A stretch of 64,000 nt of DNA from Fen-671 sp963794745 (GTDB taxonomy: Bacteria; Actinomycetota; Acidimicrobiia; Acidimicrobiales; Palsa-688): positions 248,001 through 312,000 of the forward strand of contig CAWCEZ010000011.1 in NCBI GenBank assembly GCA_963794745.1, given 5' to 3'. Both the position numbers and the translations under genes were made by a program. Position 1 is the first letter of the stretch. Each line of letters starts with the position of its first letter. Below are positions 16,548 through 25,599 of the stretch, piece after piece. The notes below the pieces were generated by a model. That model was not told where the DNA came from. It was given only the letters and a program-made list of their open reading frames with translations, and did not search any database.

Positions 16548-18202
16548 TCAGGAGGTCGTGCTAGTCGGGGGGTGAGTGGTCGTCGTTGGCGCCGGGTGAG
16601 TGGTTGTGGTGACAGGAACCGTCGTGGTGACCGGCGACGTTGTGGTGACGGGCGCCGTCGTGGTGGTTACCGCCGTAGTGGTGGTGGGCGGGTGAGTAGT
16701 TGTAGTGACGGGGGAAGTAGTAGTCGTAGTAGCGCGGGTGGTAGTGGTCGAAGCGCGAGTCGTAGTGGTCGTCGGGTGAGTGGTCGTGGTGGCCGGGTGA
16801 GCCGTCGTGGTCGTAGTCGCAGCGGTCGTCGACGTGGTGGCATTGGTGGTCGGGAGTGTCGGAGGCGGACCGCCCCGGTAGGGCGGCAGCGTTGACGAGG
16901 TGGTGGTCGCCGGGACTGTTGAGGTAGTCGCCGCCGGCAGTGTCGTAACGACCGGCACAGTTGTCGCGGGGTGGCCGGTTGTGGCCGGCGATGCGGTCGA
17001 GGTGGCGGGGACGGTAGTGGTGGTCGCGTGCCGCTCCGGCGAGGAGCTGCGCCTCCTTCGGTGCACCCGTCTCTTCGGCCTGGGCGTCGTGGTGCTAGCC
17101 GTGCTAGCCCCGCCGGATGATCTGGGCGGGCTGGTCGAAGGAGGTCCCGTCGTTGTCGTCGCGGCGGACGCCTCCCGGACCGGTGCAGGCTGCGTCGTTG
17201 TCGTCCGGGCCGAGCTCCGCCGGTCTGACTTATTGCGGTCGCTGCCTGTCCTTGTTGTAGTGGTTTTCCCCAAACTTGTCGTCGGCGCCCCCGTTGCCGA
17301 CGTGCCCGCCCGGTACCCGCGGCGCGTTGACCCGTGCCTGTGCCGGGTACGCGATCTCGCGGGTATGTGGCCTTTCGTAGGTGAGTGCGAGCGAGTGGAT
17401 CTGGCCGGCCCGTGTGACCCAGCCGGCCTGTGTGACCCAGCCGGCCCGCGCGCGACCCGGTGGACTTGTCGTGCCCGGTGGACTTGTCGTGCCCAGCCGA
17501 CTTGTGAGGCCCCGTCGATGCGCCCAAGGTTGTCGGCACCTCTGTCGTGGGCATTGCCTGCGTCGTTGACGGCCCATCCTGGTTGGCAACGACATTGCCA
17601 CTTGGCCCGTTCTGCTTAGCCGGCTGGGCCGACGTCGGCGTACGACCTACAACGATGGGAACGGTCGTCGGACGCGCGGCCGTGGTGGCTGTGACAACGA
17701 TAGTTGGAGCGCGATGCTCTCGGGCCGGGCGTGGGGGCACCTTGGTCCCTAGCGCAGCAGCAAGCGCTCCGAGCATCTTGCTCATGGCCTCCTGCTCGCT
17801 CACTGCGACCCGCCGCGATGCCACGTCGCCGGCAAAAGTCGCGGCGAAGGTGGCGAACTGCGCCCGTTGCAACCCGACGCTCTCGGGCCGCGCCGATCCG
17901 AGCAGCGGCCTGAGCTCGGCCTCGAGCAGGCGCCCGGACTGCACGGTGAAGTCGCCGTGACGGACATCAGTGACGACCGCCCACGCCAGGGCCCGTGCGT
18001 GTTTTTCCGCCGGGGAAAGCCCCTGGGCCGGGCTAATCAGGACGTCGTCTGAGAACGCTGCGGCTGCCTGTCCCCGGCTCGTGCCCGAGCTCGCGATCGC
18101 CCCGGACAGTGCGAAACCGAGGAAAACTGCGACGAGGGCAAACGCCGACGCAGTCCCGACCAGGGCGCCTCGACCGGCGGGGAGCTTCACCTGCCGACCC
18201 AC
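16548..18202 (-). CDS. Membrane-anchored protein with long Thr-rich low-complexity tail (frameshifted)
   Basis: The N-terminus from ATG 18202 has a signal/anchor helix (GTASAFALVAVFLGFALSGAIA) and a domain of about 140 residues (LSPAEKHARALAWAVVTDV, AQFATFAATFAGDVASRRVAV). Then come His/Lys/Thr repeats (STGHDKSTG), and the C-terminus ends in a very long TTTT-rich segment interrupted by HP, AP and SP. The readable protein moves between three frames near 17450 and 17270, so at least two indels are present, in repetitive sequence where slippage or assembly error is likely. Thr-rich tails like this are common in Acidimicrobiia surface proteins. The N-terminal domain is not one I recognise. Confidence 0.55.
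16560..16830 (-). repeat. Thr-codon (ACC/ACG) low-complexity repeat
   Basis: Plus-strand sequence dominated by GTGGTxGT triplets, encoding TTTT-HP/AP/SP runs on the minus strand. It forms the C-terminal tail of the protein at 16548-18202. A similar but shorter tail ends the lipoprotein at 46892. Confidence 0.85.
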
Positions 18203-18402
18203 CGGCCAGGCCCCTCGGCGTGAGCGATTTCCCAGGCCATGACGGCGCGAACGGGCCCGGACGGGGGGCGCTCATGTTCCACCGTGCAACCCGCTCCTGC
18301 GTAGGCCTCCCGTAGCACCCTGCTACTGGTCACTTGCCATCGTCGGCACGGCGCCCGGCAACTTGAGAAGGCTGCCGGGCCCACTTGTGACCAACGGTTT
18401 GA

Positions 18403-18852
18403 CTAGGCAACCCTTGCCGTAACGAACGAAGTCTGCCGGAGATGTTCGAAAATGCTCCAGCCCCGTTCCGCACTGATCGAGGGGTAGTCGAACACGCTGG
18501 CGAACTGGGCGACGGCTTCTTCTGGCAACCAACAAGCTGGGAAGCCCGCTACGGCGAGGTACTCCGATCGCGAGGTAAGCGGGTGGACAAGCGGGCCGCC
18601 GTCCACGATCACGCGGGCGAGGTCTATCCGGAAGCCGTCGGCTTCCAGCCAAGAGTGGGGCTCCGTCCCGAAGTAACCGTTGACCGCCGTGGCGGCAACC
18701 CCGAACTCAGACAGGACGGATGCGACGATTGCGGAAACACCCAGGTAGGCGTCGGGCAGGCCGGGCGCGATCTGTTCTACGAGCGAGACGGCTGTCCTGG
18801 CGATCGCCGCCAGTTCATGGTACGTCTGTGAGCGCTCGGTCGGTCCGGTCAT
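18403..18852 (-). CDS. Transglutaminase-like (McjB-type fold?) protein lacking an obvious catalytic cysteine
   Basis: A 149-residue protein; I start at ATG 18852, although an in-frame TTG lies 12 bases upstream. The core GVSAIVASVLSEFGVAATAVNGYF, EPHSWLEADGFRIDLARVIV has the spacing of small transglutaminase-like domains, where a Cys-containing helix is followed by H-[SAT]-W-[VL]-E and then a D in the next strand. The His and Asp are present. The helix start that normally carries the Cys reads YLGVSA. The only Cys is in FPACWLP near the C-terminus. It may be a non-catalytic relative. The assignment is tentative. Confidence 0.5.
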   Translation of the reverse strand: MTGPTERSQTYHELAAIARTAVSLVEQIAPGLPDAYLGVSAIVASVLSEFGVAATAVNGYFGTEPHSWLEADGFRIDLARVIVDGGPLVHPLTSRSEYLAVAGFPACWLPEEAVAQFASVFDYPSISAERGWSIFEHLRQTSFVTARVA

Positions 18853-18968
18853 CGTAATGAACAATCGGCGCCGGGCCCGGGGTCATTAGGTCTTCGACCG
18901 ACAGCGGGAGAACCGGCGCTACTGCGAGAAGATCGCAGCCGATGGTGTAGTTTTGGGGCGAGCCAACC

Positions 18969-19571
18969 ATGCACTACGAAGATAACCAGGCCGAGATCCA
19001 CCGTCTCGTGGTCGGCCCAATGGACAATAACGTGTTCGTCCTGCGATGCAAGCAGACTGGCGAGTCCGTGTTGATCGATGCTGCCAATGAGCACGGCAAG
19101 TTGCTCGATCTGTGCAAGCGCCTCGATGTGCGCCAGGTGCTCGAAACCCACGGGCACTGGGACCATATCCAAGCAGTACCTGCAATACGCGACGCCGGCT
19201 ACGAGGTCGGGGTCACCGGTGCCGACGCGCACATGCTGGCGTCTTATGACTTCACGATCGACGATGGCGAGGTGATCAACGTCGGTCGGCTCCGCCTGAT
19301 GGCTATCGCTACGCCTGGCCATACGCCCGGGTCGGTGTGCTTCCGGGTTGACGGGTCTCCCGTGCTGTTCAGCGGCGACACCTTGTTCCCGGGCGGCCCT
19401 GGCGCGACCAGCTCCCCAGGAGCCGACTTCGCCACGATCATAAGGTCAATCGACGAGCGGCTTTTCTCGCCGCTGCCAGCGGGGACTCTCGTGATGCCCG
19501 GCCACGGCGCTGACACAACAATCGGCGCCGAGCGCCCTCACCTGCAGGAGTGGGCCGACCGGGGCTGGTAA
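18969..19571 (+). CDS. Metallo-beta-lactamase-fold hydrolase (glyoxalase II-like)
   Basis: A 200-residue MBL-fold enzyme with the full metal set: THGHWDH (H61, H63, D65, H66), GHTPG (H118), FSGDTLF (D137) and MPGHG (H179). MDNNVFVLR at the N-terminus and the short length match glyoxalase II / persulfide-dioxygenase-type hydrolases that cleave thioesters or related substrates. There are no extra domains. It is divergent from the transglutaminase-like gene with about 115 bases between the starts. The substrate is unknown; the fold and metal site are certain. Confidence 0.9.
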   Translation: MHYEDNQAEIHRLVVGPMDNNVFVLRCKQTGESVLIDAANEHGKLLDLCKRLDVRQVLETHGHWDHIQAVPAIRDAGYEVGVTGADAHMLASYDFTIDDGEVINVGRLRLMAIATPGHTPGSVCFRVDGSPVLFSGDTLFPGGPGATSSPGADFATIIRSIDERLFSPLPAGTLVMPGHGADTTIGAERPHLQEWADRGW

Positions 19572-19681
19572 CCCAATAACCGGCGGCGGGCCTAGCGCGG
19601 GTTAGCCTTGGGCCGACGTCAGCGTGCTACGCGCCCACCGAAAACGGAGCGTGGCACGCCCTAACGCTCATGGGAGGGAAC

Positions 19682-21070
19682 GTGCCTAACGGGTCGAGGT
19701 CTTGGTTGGTACCCGGCCGCACCGGCAATGACGGCGCTTGGCGTCGCGGCCGAGCTCGCACAGTAAGCCTTTTGATGGTGTTAGCAACTCTGGTCACCAG
19801 CCTCAGTGCTCCCGGGGTAGCGGCGAGCGCTTTGCCCTTGCCAGGCGTGCCAAGCAAGGCCCTCTCGGTGGACGTCCGCTCGGGCGACGCGGCGGGGACG
19901 CACCTTACCCTCACCTCCAAGACGATCGAGGTGCCGGCGTCGGCCGTTAAGTCCGTCAGCGCAAGTGGCTCCAGCTACACGTTTTCGGACAGCAAGGCTT
20001 TGGCCGCTTTGGGGGTCGGCAAAGTAGTCCTCATCGAGGGCCAGGACGCCATCATCGTGACCAGCGTCAAGCACAGCGGCAACCTCGTCATCGTCGGGGC
20101 TGCCCCGGCATCCATCGGCGATGTCGTCGAATCCGGGCAAATACAGGTTAAAGGGTCGCCGAACATGGCCCAAGCCGTGGGCGTCTCTGGCGTCGCCGGC
20201 TCAGGGCTTGCGCCGGCGTTGCTGCCAGCCGCCACCGGGACCAGGCGTACCAACGCGCTCCCAAGCTATTCCTACAAAGGTAAAAGTGGCTCTTTCACCT
20301 ACGCGATCGCATTCGCTGGTGCGCCCAATGGCGTCCACCTAACCGGCAGCATCTGTTGGGGCTGTACGACCGCTCTCAACATTAATGCCAAGCTGGACGG
20401 CACTTTTACTTGGGCAGACCAGGATCTCGACCTGGGAATGGCCGGCGGCAAGGCGACGAGCGGGTCGTTTTCCATCTCCGGCATGTCCAGTGACCTCTAC
20501 CTCACCTACACCGTGTTGCGGGGTGAGGAGCCCGGCGTAGGCGCCAAGCCTCCGGTTTTCAGGTTGCCGGTCTCATTCGAGGCCCCGCTGTGCATCTGTG
20601 GTGGCATCCCGATCTATTCCAAATTTGAGGTGGCACTACTGATAACCCTTGGTATTGGCGCCAAGAACTCGAGCGTCGAGGGCGGTGCCCATGTGACGAT
20701 AACGGGCTCAGGCGCGGTCACGGGAACAGGTACCGGTGGCCCCGGCGGGTCATGGAGCGGCCATCTGAAAGGGAACTTCATAACCGGGAGCGCCCTAACC
20801 CCGGCTGCAGCGGGCATCTTGGTCGCGCTGCAGGCGAAGTTCGGGGTGGGGCTAGGGGTGAAAGACGTCAACGGCCTGTATTACATTTCCGCCATCTTCT
20901 CTGTGGGCGAGACAACAGGAGCGGCCGTCGCGGGCCTTTCCTGCATGGCCTTCGATGGGTCCTTTAGCGTTACCGGCAACTTCGAAGTCCAATTGCTCGG
21001 CCTCAAAATAACTGCCCCGGCGACCACGCTGTGGAACAAGACTGCCTCTTATAAACAGCCGCCCTGTTGA
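19682..21070 (+). CDS. Secreted protein of unknown function
   Basis: I favour GTG 19682, which has GGGAGG directly upstream; an in-frame ATG at 19670 overlaps that site. The product of about 462 residues has a long N-terminal signal peptide (TVSLLMVLATLVTSLSAPGVAASA). The mature part contains a short domain about a ligand or junction value (LAALGVGKVVLIEGQDAIIVTSV), a proline-poor linker, and a large Gly/Ser/Thr-rich beta domain (GSITW-type strands, FEAPLCICGGIPIYSKFEVALL, GTGTGGPGGSWSGHLKG). Paired cysteines occur at SICWGC and LCICGG. The fold is not recognised; it is likely a cell-surface or released protein. Confidence 0.75.
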   Translation: MPNGSRSWLVPGRTGNDGAWRRGRARTVSLLMVLATLVTSLSAPGVAASALPLPGVPSKALSVDVRSGDAAGTHLTLTSKTIEVPASAVKSVSASGSSYTFSDSKALAALGVGKVVLIEGQDAIIVTSVKHSGNLVIVGAAPASIGDVVESGQIQVKGSPNMAQAVGVSGVAGSGLAPALLPAATGTRRTNALPSYSYKGKSGSFTYAIAFAGAPNGVHLTGSICWGCTTALNINAKLDGTFTWADQDLDLGMAGGKATSGSFSISGMSSDLYLTYTVLRGEEPGVGAKPPVFRLPVSFEAPLCICGGIPIYSKFEVALLITLGIGAKNSSVEGGAHVTITGSGAVTGTGTGGPGGSWSGHLKGNFITGSALTPAAAGILVALQAKFGVGLGVKDVNGLYYISAIFSVGETTGAAVAGLSCMAFDGSFSVTGNFEVQLLGLKITAPATTLWNKTASYKQPPC

Positions 21071-21096
21071 GGCTCTCGCCGACAGCAGGGCTTTGC

Positions 21097-22029
21097 CTAT
21101 TCCGACGAGTTATGGAAGTAGTTCTTTTCGAGGTCATCGATGAGCGCGGGGTGCGTCGGCTCCCAACCGAGCATCTCGCGGGTCAGCGCGCTGGACGCCG
21201 GGCTGTCGAGCCCTAGGAACCGGGCCAGCCAAGTGAAATGCTCGGCCGCGTCCTCAGGGGAGATCGAGACCACGGGGACCTCGAGATGGCGGCCGATCAC
21301 CTCGGCGATCTCGCGCACTGCAACTCCCTCGTCCGCCACACCGTGCAACGTCGACCCTGCAGGGGCGCTCTCCACGGCCAACCGGAAGAGCTCGCCGGCA
21401 TCCAGGCGGTGCACGGCGGGCCAGCGGTTGGCCCCATCGCCGATGTAGCCCGAGACGCCTTTGTCGCGGGCGATGGCGATCAGGCTGGCGACGAAACCGT
21501 GCTCGCCTTCGCCGTGCACGGTCGGGGAAAGTCGTACGACCGATGACCGTACGCCACGCGATGCGAGCGCGAGGGTCATTTCTGCAGTGGCCCAGCGGGT
21601 CTGTGGGCCACCCGAGGCGTGGGCCATAGGCGACTCGGGACCGTGGCCGTCCCGCTCGTCCGAGAGGCGACCCGGCGCGATCCCCAAGACCCCGGAGGCG
21701 ATGACAAGTGGTCGGTCCGAACCCGCAAGGACCTCGCCGAAGGCCTCCACCGCGCGGCGGTCGGCATCGGCAGCTTCCTGGAACCCTCCCGAAAATGCGA
21801 TGTCATGTTTGAACGCGAGATGGATGACGCCGTCGGAGGCGGCCGCTGCTGCGCGCAGCGTGGCCACGTCGTCGATGGTGCCACGTTCCACCCCTGCCCC
21901 GGCTGCGGCAAGTTCAGCCGCTGAGCCGTCCGAGCGGGCAAGCCCGACGACTTCGTGGCCGGCGCCAATGAGGTCGCTAACGGTAGCGGAGCCGATCCAG
22001 CCGGACGCACCGGTGACGAATACACGCAT
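21097..22029 (-). CDS. NAD(P)-dependent extended SDR epimerase/dehydratase
   Basis: A 310-residue extended short-chain dehydrogenase. The N-terminal cofactor motif is VTGASGWIGSATVSDLIGAGHEV, and the rest follows the atypical NAD-epimerase family (GVIHLAF, RSSVVRLSPTVHG, RWPAVHRLDAGELFRLAVE). The usual YxxxK is not visible; the equivalent stretch reads RWATAEMTLALA, as in several SDR subfamilies with altered active sites. It is divergent from the TetR gene across a region with two palindromic operators, so it is very probably the regulator's target. Physiological substrate unknown. Confidence 0.85.
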   Translation of the reverse strand: MRVFVTGASGWIGSATVSDLIGAGHEVVGLARSDGSAAELAAAGAGVERGTIDDVATLRAAAAASDGVIHLAFKHDIAFSGGFQEAADADRRAVEAFGEVLAGSDRPLVIASGVLGIAPGRLSDERDGHGPESPMAHASGGPQTRWATAEMTLALASRGVRSSVVRLSPTVHGEGEHGFVASLIAIARDKGVSGYIGDGANRWPAVHRLDAGELFRLAVESAPAGSTLHGVADEGVAVREIAEVIGRHLEVPVVSISPEDAAEHFTWLARFLGLDSPASSALTREMLGWEPTHPALIDDLEKNYFHNSSE

Positions 22030-22090
22030 GAGACAAACCTCCAGTTAGAAAGACCGTCCCCGGAGGTCACTACCGGGCGAGGACGACCTG

Positions 22091-22107
22091 ATGTCAGTTA
22101 CTGCCAT
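22091..22107. promoter_or_regulatory. TetR operator candidate 1
   Basis: ATGTCAGTTACTGCCAT is an imperfect palindrome (ATGTCAG / CTGCCAT around 3 bases). A near-identical copy starts exactly 30 bases downstream. It lies between the divergent SDR (start 22029) and TetR (start 22159) genes. Confidence 0.7.
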
Positions 22108-22120
22108 CACTCTAACATAG

Positions 22121-22137
22121 ATGTCAGCCGCTGTCAT
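22121..22137. promoter_or_regulatory. TetR operator candidate 2
   Basis: ATGTCAGCCGCTGTCAT, a 17-bp palindrome with one mismatch between arms. It sits 22 bases before the TetR start and 30 bases (about three helical turns) from operator 1, so two dimers would bind the same face of the DNA. Confidence 0.72.
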
Positions 22138-22158
22138 CAAACTACTACGATAAGTACG

Positions 22159-22719
22159 GTGCGTTGGGAACCGGATAGTCGTGGCAGGCTCGAAAAGGCC
22201 GCGCTCGAGCTGTACGGCGAGCACGGCTTCGAAAACACCACGGTTGCCGAGATCGCTGCGCGGGCAGGTTTGACCGAGCGGACTTTCTTCCGGCACTACG
22301 CCGACAAGCGTGAGGTCCTCTTCTGGGGCGCTGGCGCACTGCAGGAGCTACTCGTAAACACTGTCGCCGAGGCGCCGGCCGCCACCGCCCCCATGGACGC
22401 GGTCGCCACAGCCCTCGAGAAGGCCGGTGCCAGGCTTCAAGAGAGGCGCGAGCACGCCCGCCGGCGCCAGGCGGTAATTGCCGCCAATACCGAACTGCGC
22501 GAGCGCGAGCTGATCAAGCTCGCAACACTTGCCGCGGCAATTGCGGCTACCTTGCGCCAGCGCGGCGTCAAGGAACCAGCTGCGAGCTTGACCGCGGAGG
22601 CCGGGATCGCTGTGTTCAAAGTGGCGTTTGAACGCTGGGTAAACGAGACCGAAGGGCGCGACCTGCCCGAGCTCATCCGCGGCTCGCTCGAAGAACTGAA
22701 GACCGTTGCCGCTGGCTAG
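22159..22719 (+). CDS. TetR-family transcriptional repressor
   Basis: A 186-residue regulator. I chose GTG 22159, because the frame is open further upstream only through the operator region. The HTH is KAALELYGEHGFENTTVAEIAARAGLTERTFFRHYADKREVLFWG, a textbook TetR N-domain. The C-terminal ligand domain is helical and includes ELRERELIKLATLAAAIAATL. Its own gene and the divergent SDR gene flank the two operators at 22091-22137, so autorepression and repression of the SDR are likely. The inducer is unknown. Confidence 0.9.
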   Translation: MRWEPDSRGRLEKAALELYGEHGFENTTVAEIAARAGLTERTFFRHYADKREVLFWGAGALQELLVNTVAEAPAATAPMDAVATALEKAGARLQERREHARRRQAVIAANTELRERELIKLATLAAAIAATLRQRGVKEPAASLTAEAGIAVFKVAFERWVNETEGRDLPELIRGSLEELKTVAAG

Positions 22720-22866
22720 GCCGGCGTCGCTGTGGCCATAAACGCGTTCAGATATATGCATAAAACGTGAAAACCAAAATCGTCATCGATTCGTCGCTCG
22801 GCGAGGACAAGGTGTAGGCTTGCCGACTGGGGGCGGCTCGCTACGACAAAGGGAAGGACCAAACCG

Positions 22867-23202
22867 ATGACAGCTGATCCGAAGAAAGTGGCCGAGATCA
22901 TCGAGCAGGACCGGCATACGATCCGGACGACCACGATCCGCCAGGACTACGAGGACAGTGTTAGGGCCAGCTTTGACGGCGCCTGGGCCATTGCGAACGA
23001 CGACCCGTGGGTGGCGGTGTCCATGTACTTCGACAAAGGCGAGCACGGCCCGGAGATGCACCGGGCGCTCGGGCTGGCGCTCCAATGGCGAGCAGCGTTG
23101 GAAGCGTCACTAGCAGAGGCCCGCCGCACCGCCGATGAGCTGCAAGCAGCGGTGGACGAAACAAGAAGGCATACCCACGAAGCCGGCGAGTTCGGCGCCT
23201 GA
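22867..23202 (+). CDS. Small cytosolic protein of unknown function
   Basis: A 111-residue, acidic, mostly helical protein (MTADPKKVAEIIEQDRHTIRT) with a coiled-coil-like C-terminus (EASLAEARRTADELQAAVDETRR). GGGAAGGA lies 7 bases upstream of the start. I do not recognise a family, and the neighbours (TetR upstream, discoidin lipoprotein convergent) do not suggest a role. Codon use is like the surrounding genes, so it is very likely real. Confidence 0.7.
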   Translation: MTADPKKVAEIIEQDRHTIRTTTIRQDYEDSVRASFDGAWAIANDDPWVAVSMYFDKGEHGPEMHRALGLALQWRAALEASLAEARRTADELQAAVDETRRHTHEAGEFGA

Positions 23203-23264
23203 GCGCTAGGTCGGGCCTTACCCGCCGTGCAACATTGCCGCGGGGCAGCACCCACGTGTGAAAC

Positions 23265-24098
23265 TCAGCTGCGAGCGTAGACCTCGATCTCCGAGGCTCC
23301 GGTGTTGCCACCGCTCGAGGTGACTACATCGAAGCGAAGCCGCCGCCCCGTAAAGGACACGCGCGCTATGCGTGGGTTGGCGAGGTTGCCCGCGGGGAAA
23401 GGCCCGTACCGCCTCCCACCGTCTACCACGACGGCGAACGTGCGCGTAATGGACGTACCGTCGGACATCTCGCGCGTGATGAAAGAAACGCCGCCGATCT
23501 CGCGCTCGCGTCCGAGGTCGATGGTGACGAAAGCCCGGTTGCCGTCCCCGGCCGAAGCCCACTGCGTCGTGAGGTTGCCGTCGAACGCATTTGCGGCCTT
23601 GAAGGCGCTGCTCCACTGCGAACTGACCGCAACAACCTTGGCACCGACAGCAATGTCAGCGCCGACAGCATTACCAGAGCCTGAGGCACCCACGTTGCGC
23701 GGTGTCGTGAACGTGCCGAGTTGTTTGGTCTGGAAGACAATCCCTTGGGCGTCTGTGGCGGTGAGCCGGAAGCGGTAGGTGGTACCCGGCGCCAGCCCAC
23801 TCAGGACGACTGTGTGATGGGTGATCGCAGTGCCGCCCATGTCGGGATCGTCAGCGATCGACCCAAGCGACGCCGTCGTGCCGTAGGCGATCGCGCACAC
23901 CGTCGGCGGGCTGGTCTCCAGCTGCAGTACCGCTGTCCTGCCGTCGGCAGCAACTTGGACGCGGGTCTTGCCGACCTCGACCAGCCCAAAAGATCGGATG
24001 CTCGCTCCGGGGCCCGCCACGCCATTAGCACCACAGGCGGCCATGCCGACGCACAGAGCAGCGACGCTGAACAAGGCGCGGGCACCTCGCCACACCAT
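23265..24098 (-). CDS. Secreted/lipid-anchored discoidin (F5/8 type C)-domain protein
   Basis: I start at ATG 24098, with GGAAGG 9 bases upstream; the frame opens at 24128. The product of about 277 residues has a signal peptide ending VGMAAC-G, which fits a lipobox. Residues 40-140 look like a fibronectin-III/purple-acid-phosphatase-N type beta sandwich (HTVVLSGLAPGTTYRFRLTA). The C-terminal domain has discoidin features: ANAFDGNLTTQWAS, AFVTIDLGREREIGGV and ASEIEVYA. Such domains bind carbohydrate or surfaces. No catalytic module is present, so it is probably an adhesive surface lipoprotein. Confidence 0.8.
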   Translation of the reverse strand: MVWRGARALFSVAALCVGMAACGANGVAGPGASIRSFGLVEVGKTRVQVAADGRTAVLQLETSPPTVCAIAYGTTASLGSIADDPDMGGTAITHHTVVLSGLAPGTTYRFRLTATDAQGIVFQTKQLGTFTTPRNVGASGSGNAVGADIAVGAKVVAVSSQWSSAFKAANAFDGNLTTQWASAGDGNRAFVTIDLGREREIGGVSFITREMSDGTSITRTFAVVVDGGRRYGPFPAGNLANPRIARVSFTGRRLRFDVVTSSGGNTGASEIEVYARS

Positions 24099-24182
24099 GC
24101 CCGGTGACCTTCCCTGATGTCGGCCCACGCCAGCACCAGGCTACATCGGCGCGGGTCAAGCAAACCATCAGGCCGGCACCGC

Positions 24183-25494
24183 TCAGAGGCTGGCACCGCC
24201 TGTGGCGAAGAGAGCCACCGCGGCGACTGCCATGATGGCGGCCGTGAGCCACCCGATGAACTTGGCGGTCTTGCCGATCACGTAGTCGCCCATAAGGCGC
24301 CGGTCGCTCGACACCGACATGACCACCACGAGGAACGGGGCAGCCGCCACACCGTTAATAACCGCCACAAATACCAACAATTTGATCGGGTTCACGTGAA
24401 GGAGGCTGAGGGCGGTGCCGCCGATCGTGCCCAGGGCAACAAGAGCGTAAAAGACGGGGGCTCTGCGCAGCGATCGTGAAAATCCCCACTGCTTGCCGAG
24501 CAACCCGGCCAGGCCAACCGAACCGGAGCCGGCCAGCACCGGGATGGCCAACAACCCGCTGCCGATGAAGCCGAGCGCGAAAAGTGCGCTGGCGAAGTGC
24601 CCGGCAAAGGGCTTGAGAGCCTTGGCCGCCTGGGCGGCGCTGTCGATGTTGGTGATGTGGTGGCCGTGCAAGGTCTCTGCGGTAGCCACGATTATCGCGA
24701 ACATGACGAGGTTGGAGAAGGTCATGCCGACGAACACGTCGAGCCTGCTCGTACGCTCCTTGCGTCGCGCGCGAGCTGGGCTCTGTTTAGCAAGTGCCTG
24801 CGCCTCGGAGCCTCCTTCGGGTTCGTCGCGCATCTCTTCGAGGCGGTGAGCGCTCTGCCAGAAGAACAAGTACGGCGAGATGGTCGTGCCGAGCACGGCG
24901 ACCAGGAGCTGTAGGTAGGACTTGTCCAGTTCGATATGGGGGACGACGAAGTGGCTGAGCACGCTCCCCCACTGGCGGGTCACCATGACGGCCACGACCA
25001 GATAAGCCAGTAGGGCGGCGCAAAGCAGCTTGAACACGAACGCTATCCGGGCGAAGGAGCCGATCACCAGCGTTGCCGTGATCAGCCCGCCGGCTACGAG
25101 CGCCCAGAGCCAACTGGCTCCTGCGTTGAGGAGTGCCATGCCCGAACCGACTGCCAACAGGTCGGCGGCAATATTGAGGGAGTTGGCGACAACGAGCGCG
25201 ACGAGCAGGACGATAAGCACGTCTCGACCGGTCCTGTCGAACCGCTTGACGGCCAGTTCGCCGAGGCCCTTGCCGGTGGCCAGCGCCGTCCGGTCGCATA
25301 TCTCCTGGACAGCGATCATCAGCGGCCACGTCAACAGGGCAGTCCACAGCAAAGACAGCCCGTACTGAGCCCCGGCCTGTGAGTACGTGGCGATCCCGGA
25401 CGGGTCGTCGTCCGAGGCTCCAGTAACGAGGCCCGGCCCCAGCGCTCCTAGGTACTGGCGCCAAAGCGGACCCCACCGCCCCTTGGTTATGCAT
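24183..25494 (-). CDS. NRAMP-related divalent-metal transporter (apparent +1 frameshift near N-terminus)
   Basis: From ATG 25494 (MHNQG) one extra G in the run at 25478-25481 separates the start from the rest; removing it gives 436 residues with about 11 helices. TM1 reads GPGLVTGASDDDPSGIATYSQAG and TM6 region GTTISPYLFFWQS. Canonical NRAMPs have DPGN in TM1 and MPHN in TM6. Here these are DPSG and TISP, so the classical Mn/Fe site, including the metal-coordinating Met, is missing. The large family sharing this DPSG/TISPY pattern is annotated as divalent-metal transport; Mg or another hard cation is plausible but unproven. Confidence 0.82.
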
Positions 25495-25518
25495 GTGGTT
25501 ATTCCCCGTGGCGGCCCC

Positions 25519-25544
25519 GTTCAATCGAAGAACCCCCCGGGTAT
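25519..25544 (+). promoter_or_regulatory. Sigma-B-type stress promoter of the CsbD gene
   Basis: GTTCAA at 25519-25524, 14 bases, GGGTAT at 25539-25544. This matches the general-stress sigma-B consensus (GTTTxA, N12-15, GGGTAT) with one substitution. The start codon of csbD is 55 bases downstream. Confidence 0.78.
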
Positions 25545-25599
25545 AAGGGTTCACGCTTAGGGAACGTCCCATTTTTCGCATATCCAAGGAGGACCAGAC

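Noticed and set aside
18203..18402. A 200-base gap between the Thr-rich and transglutaminase-like genes
   Set aside because: No open frame with motifs or structured RNA could be supported; it is likely plain intergenic and promoter DNA.
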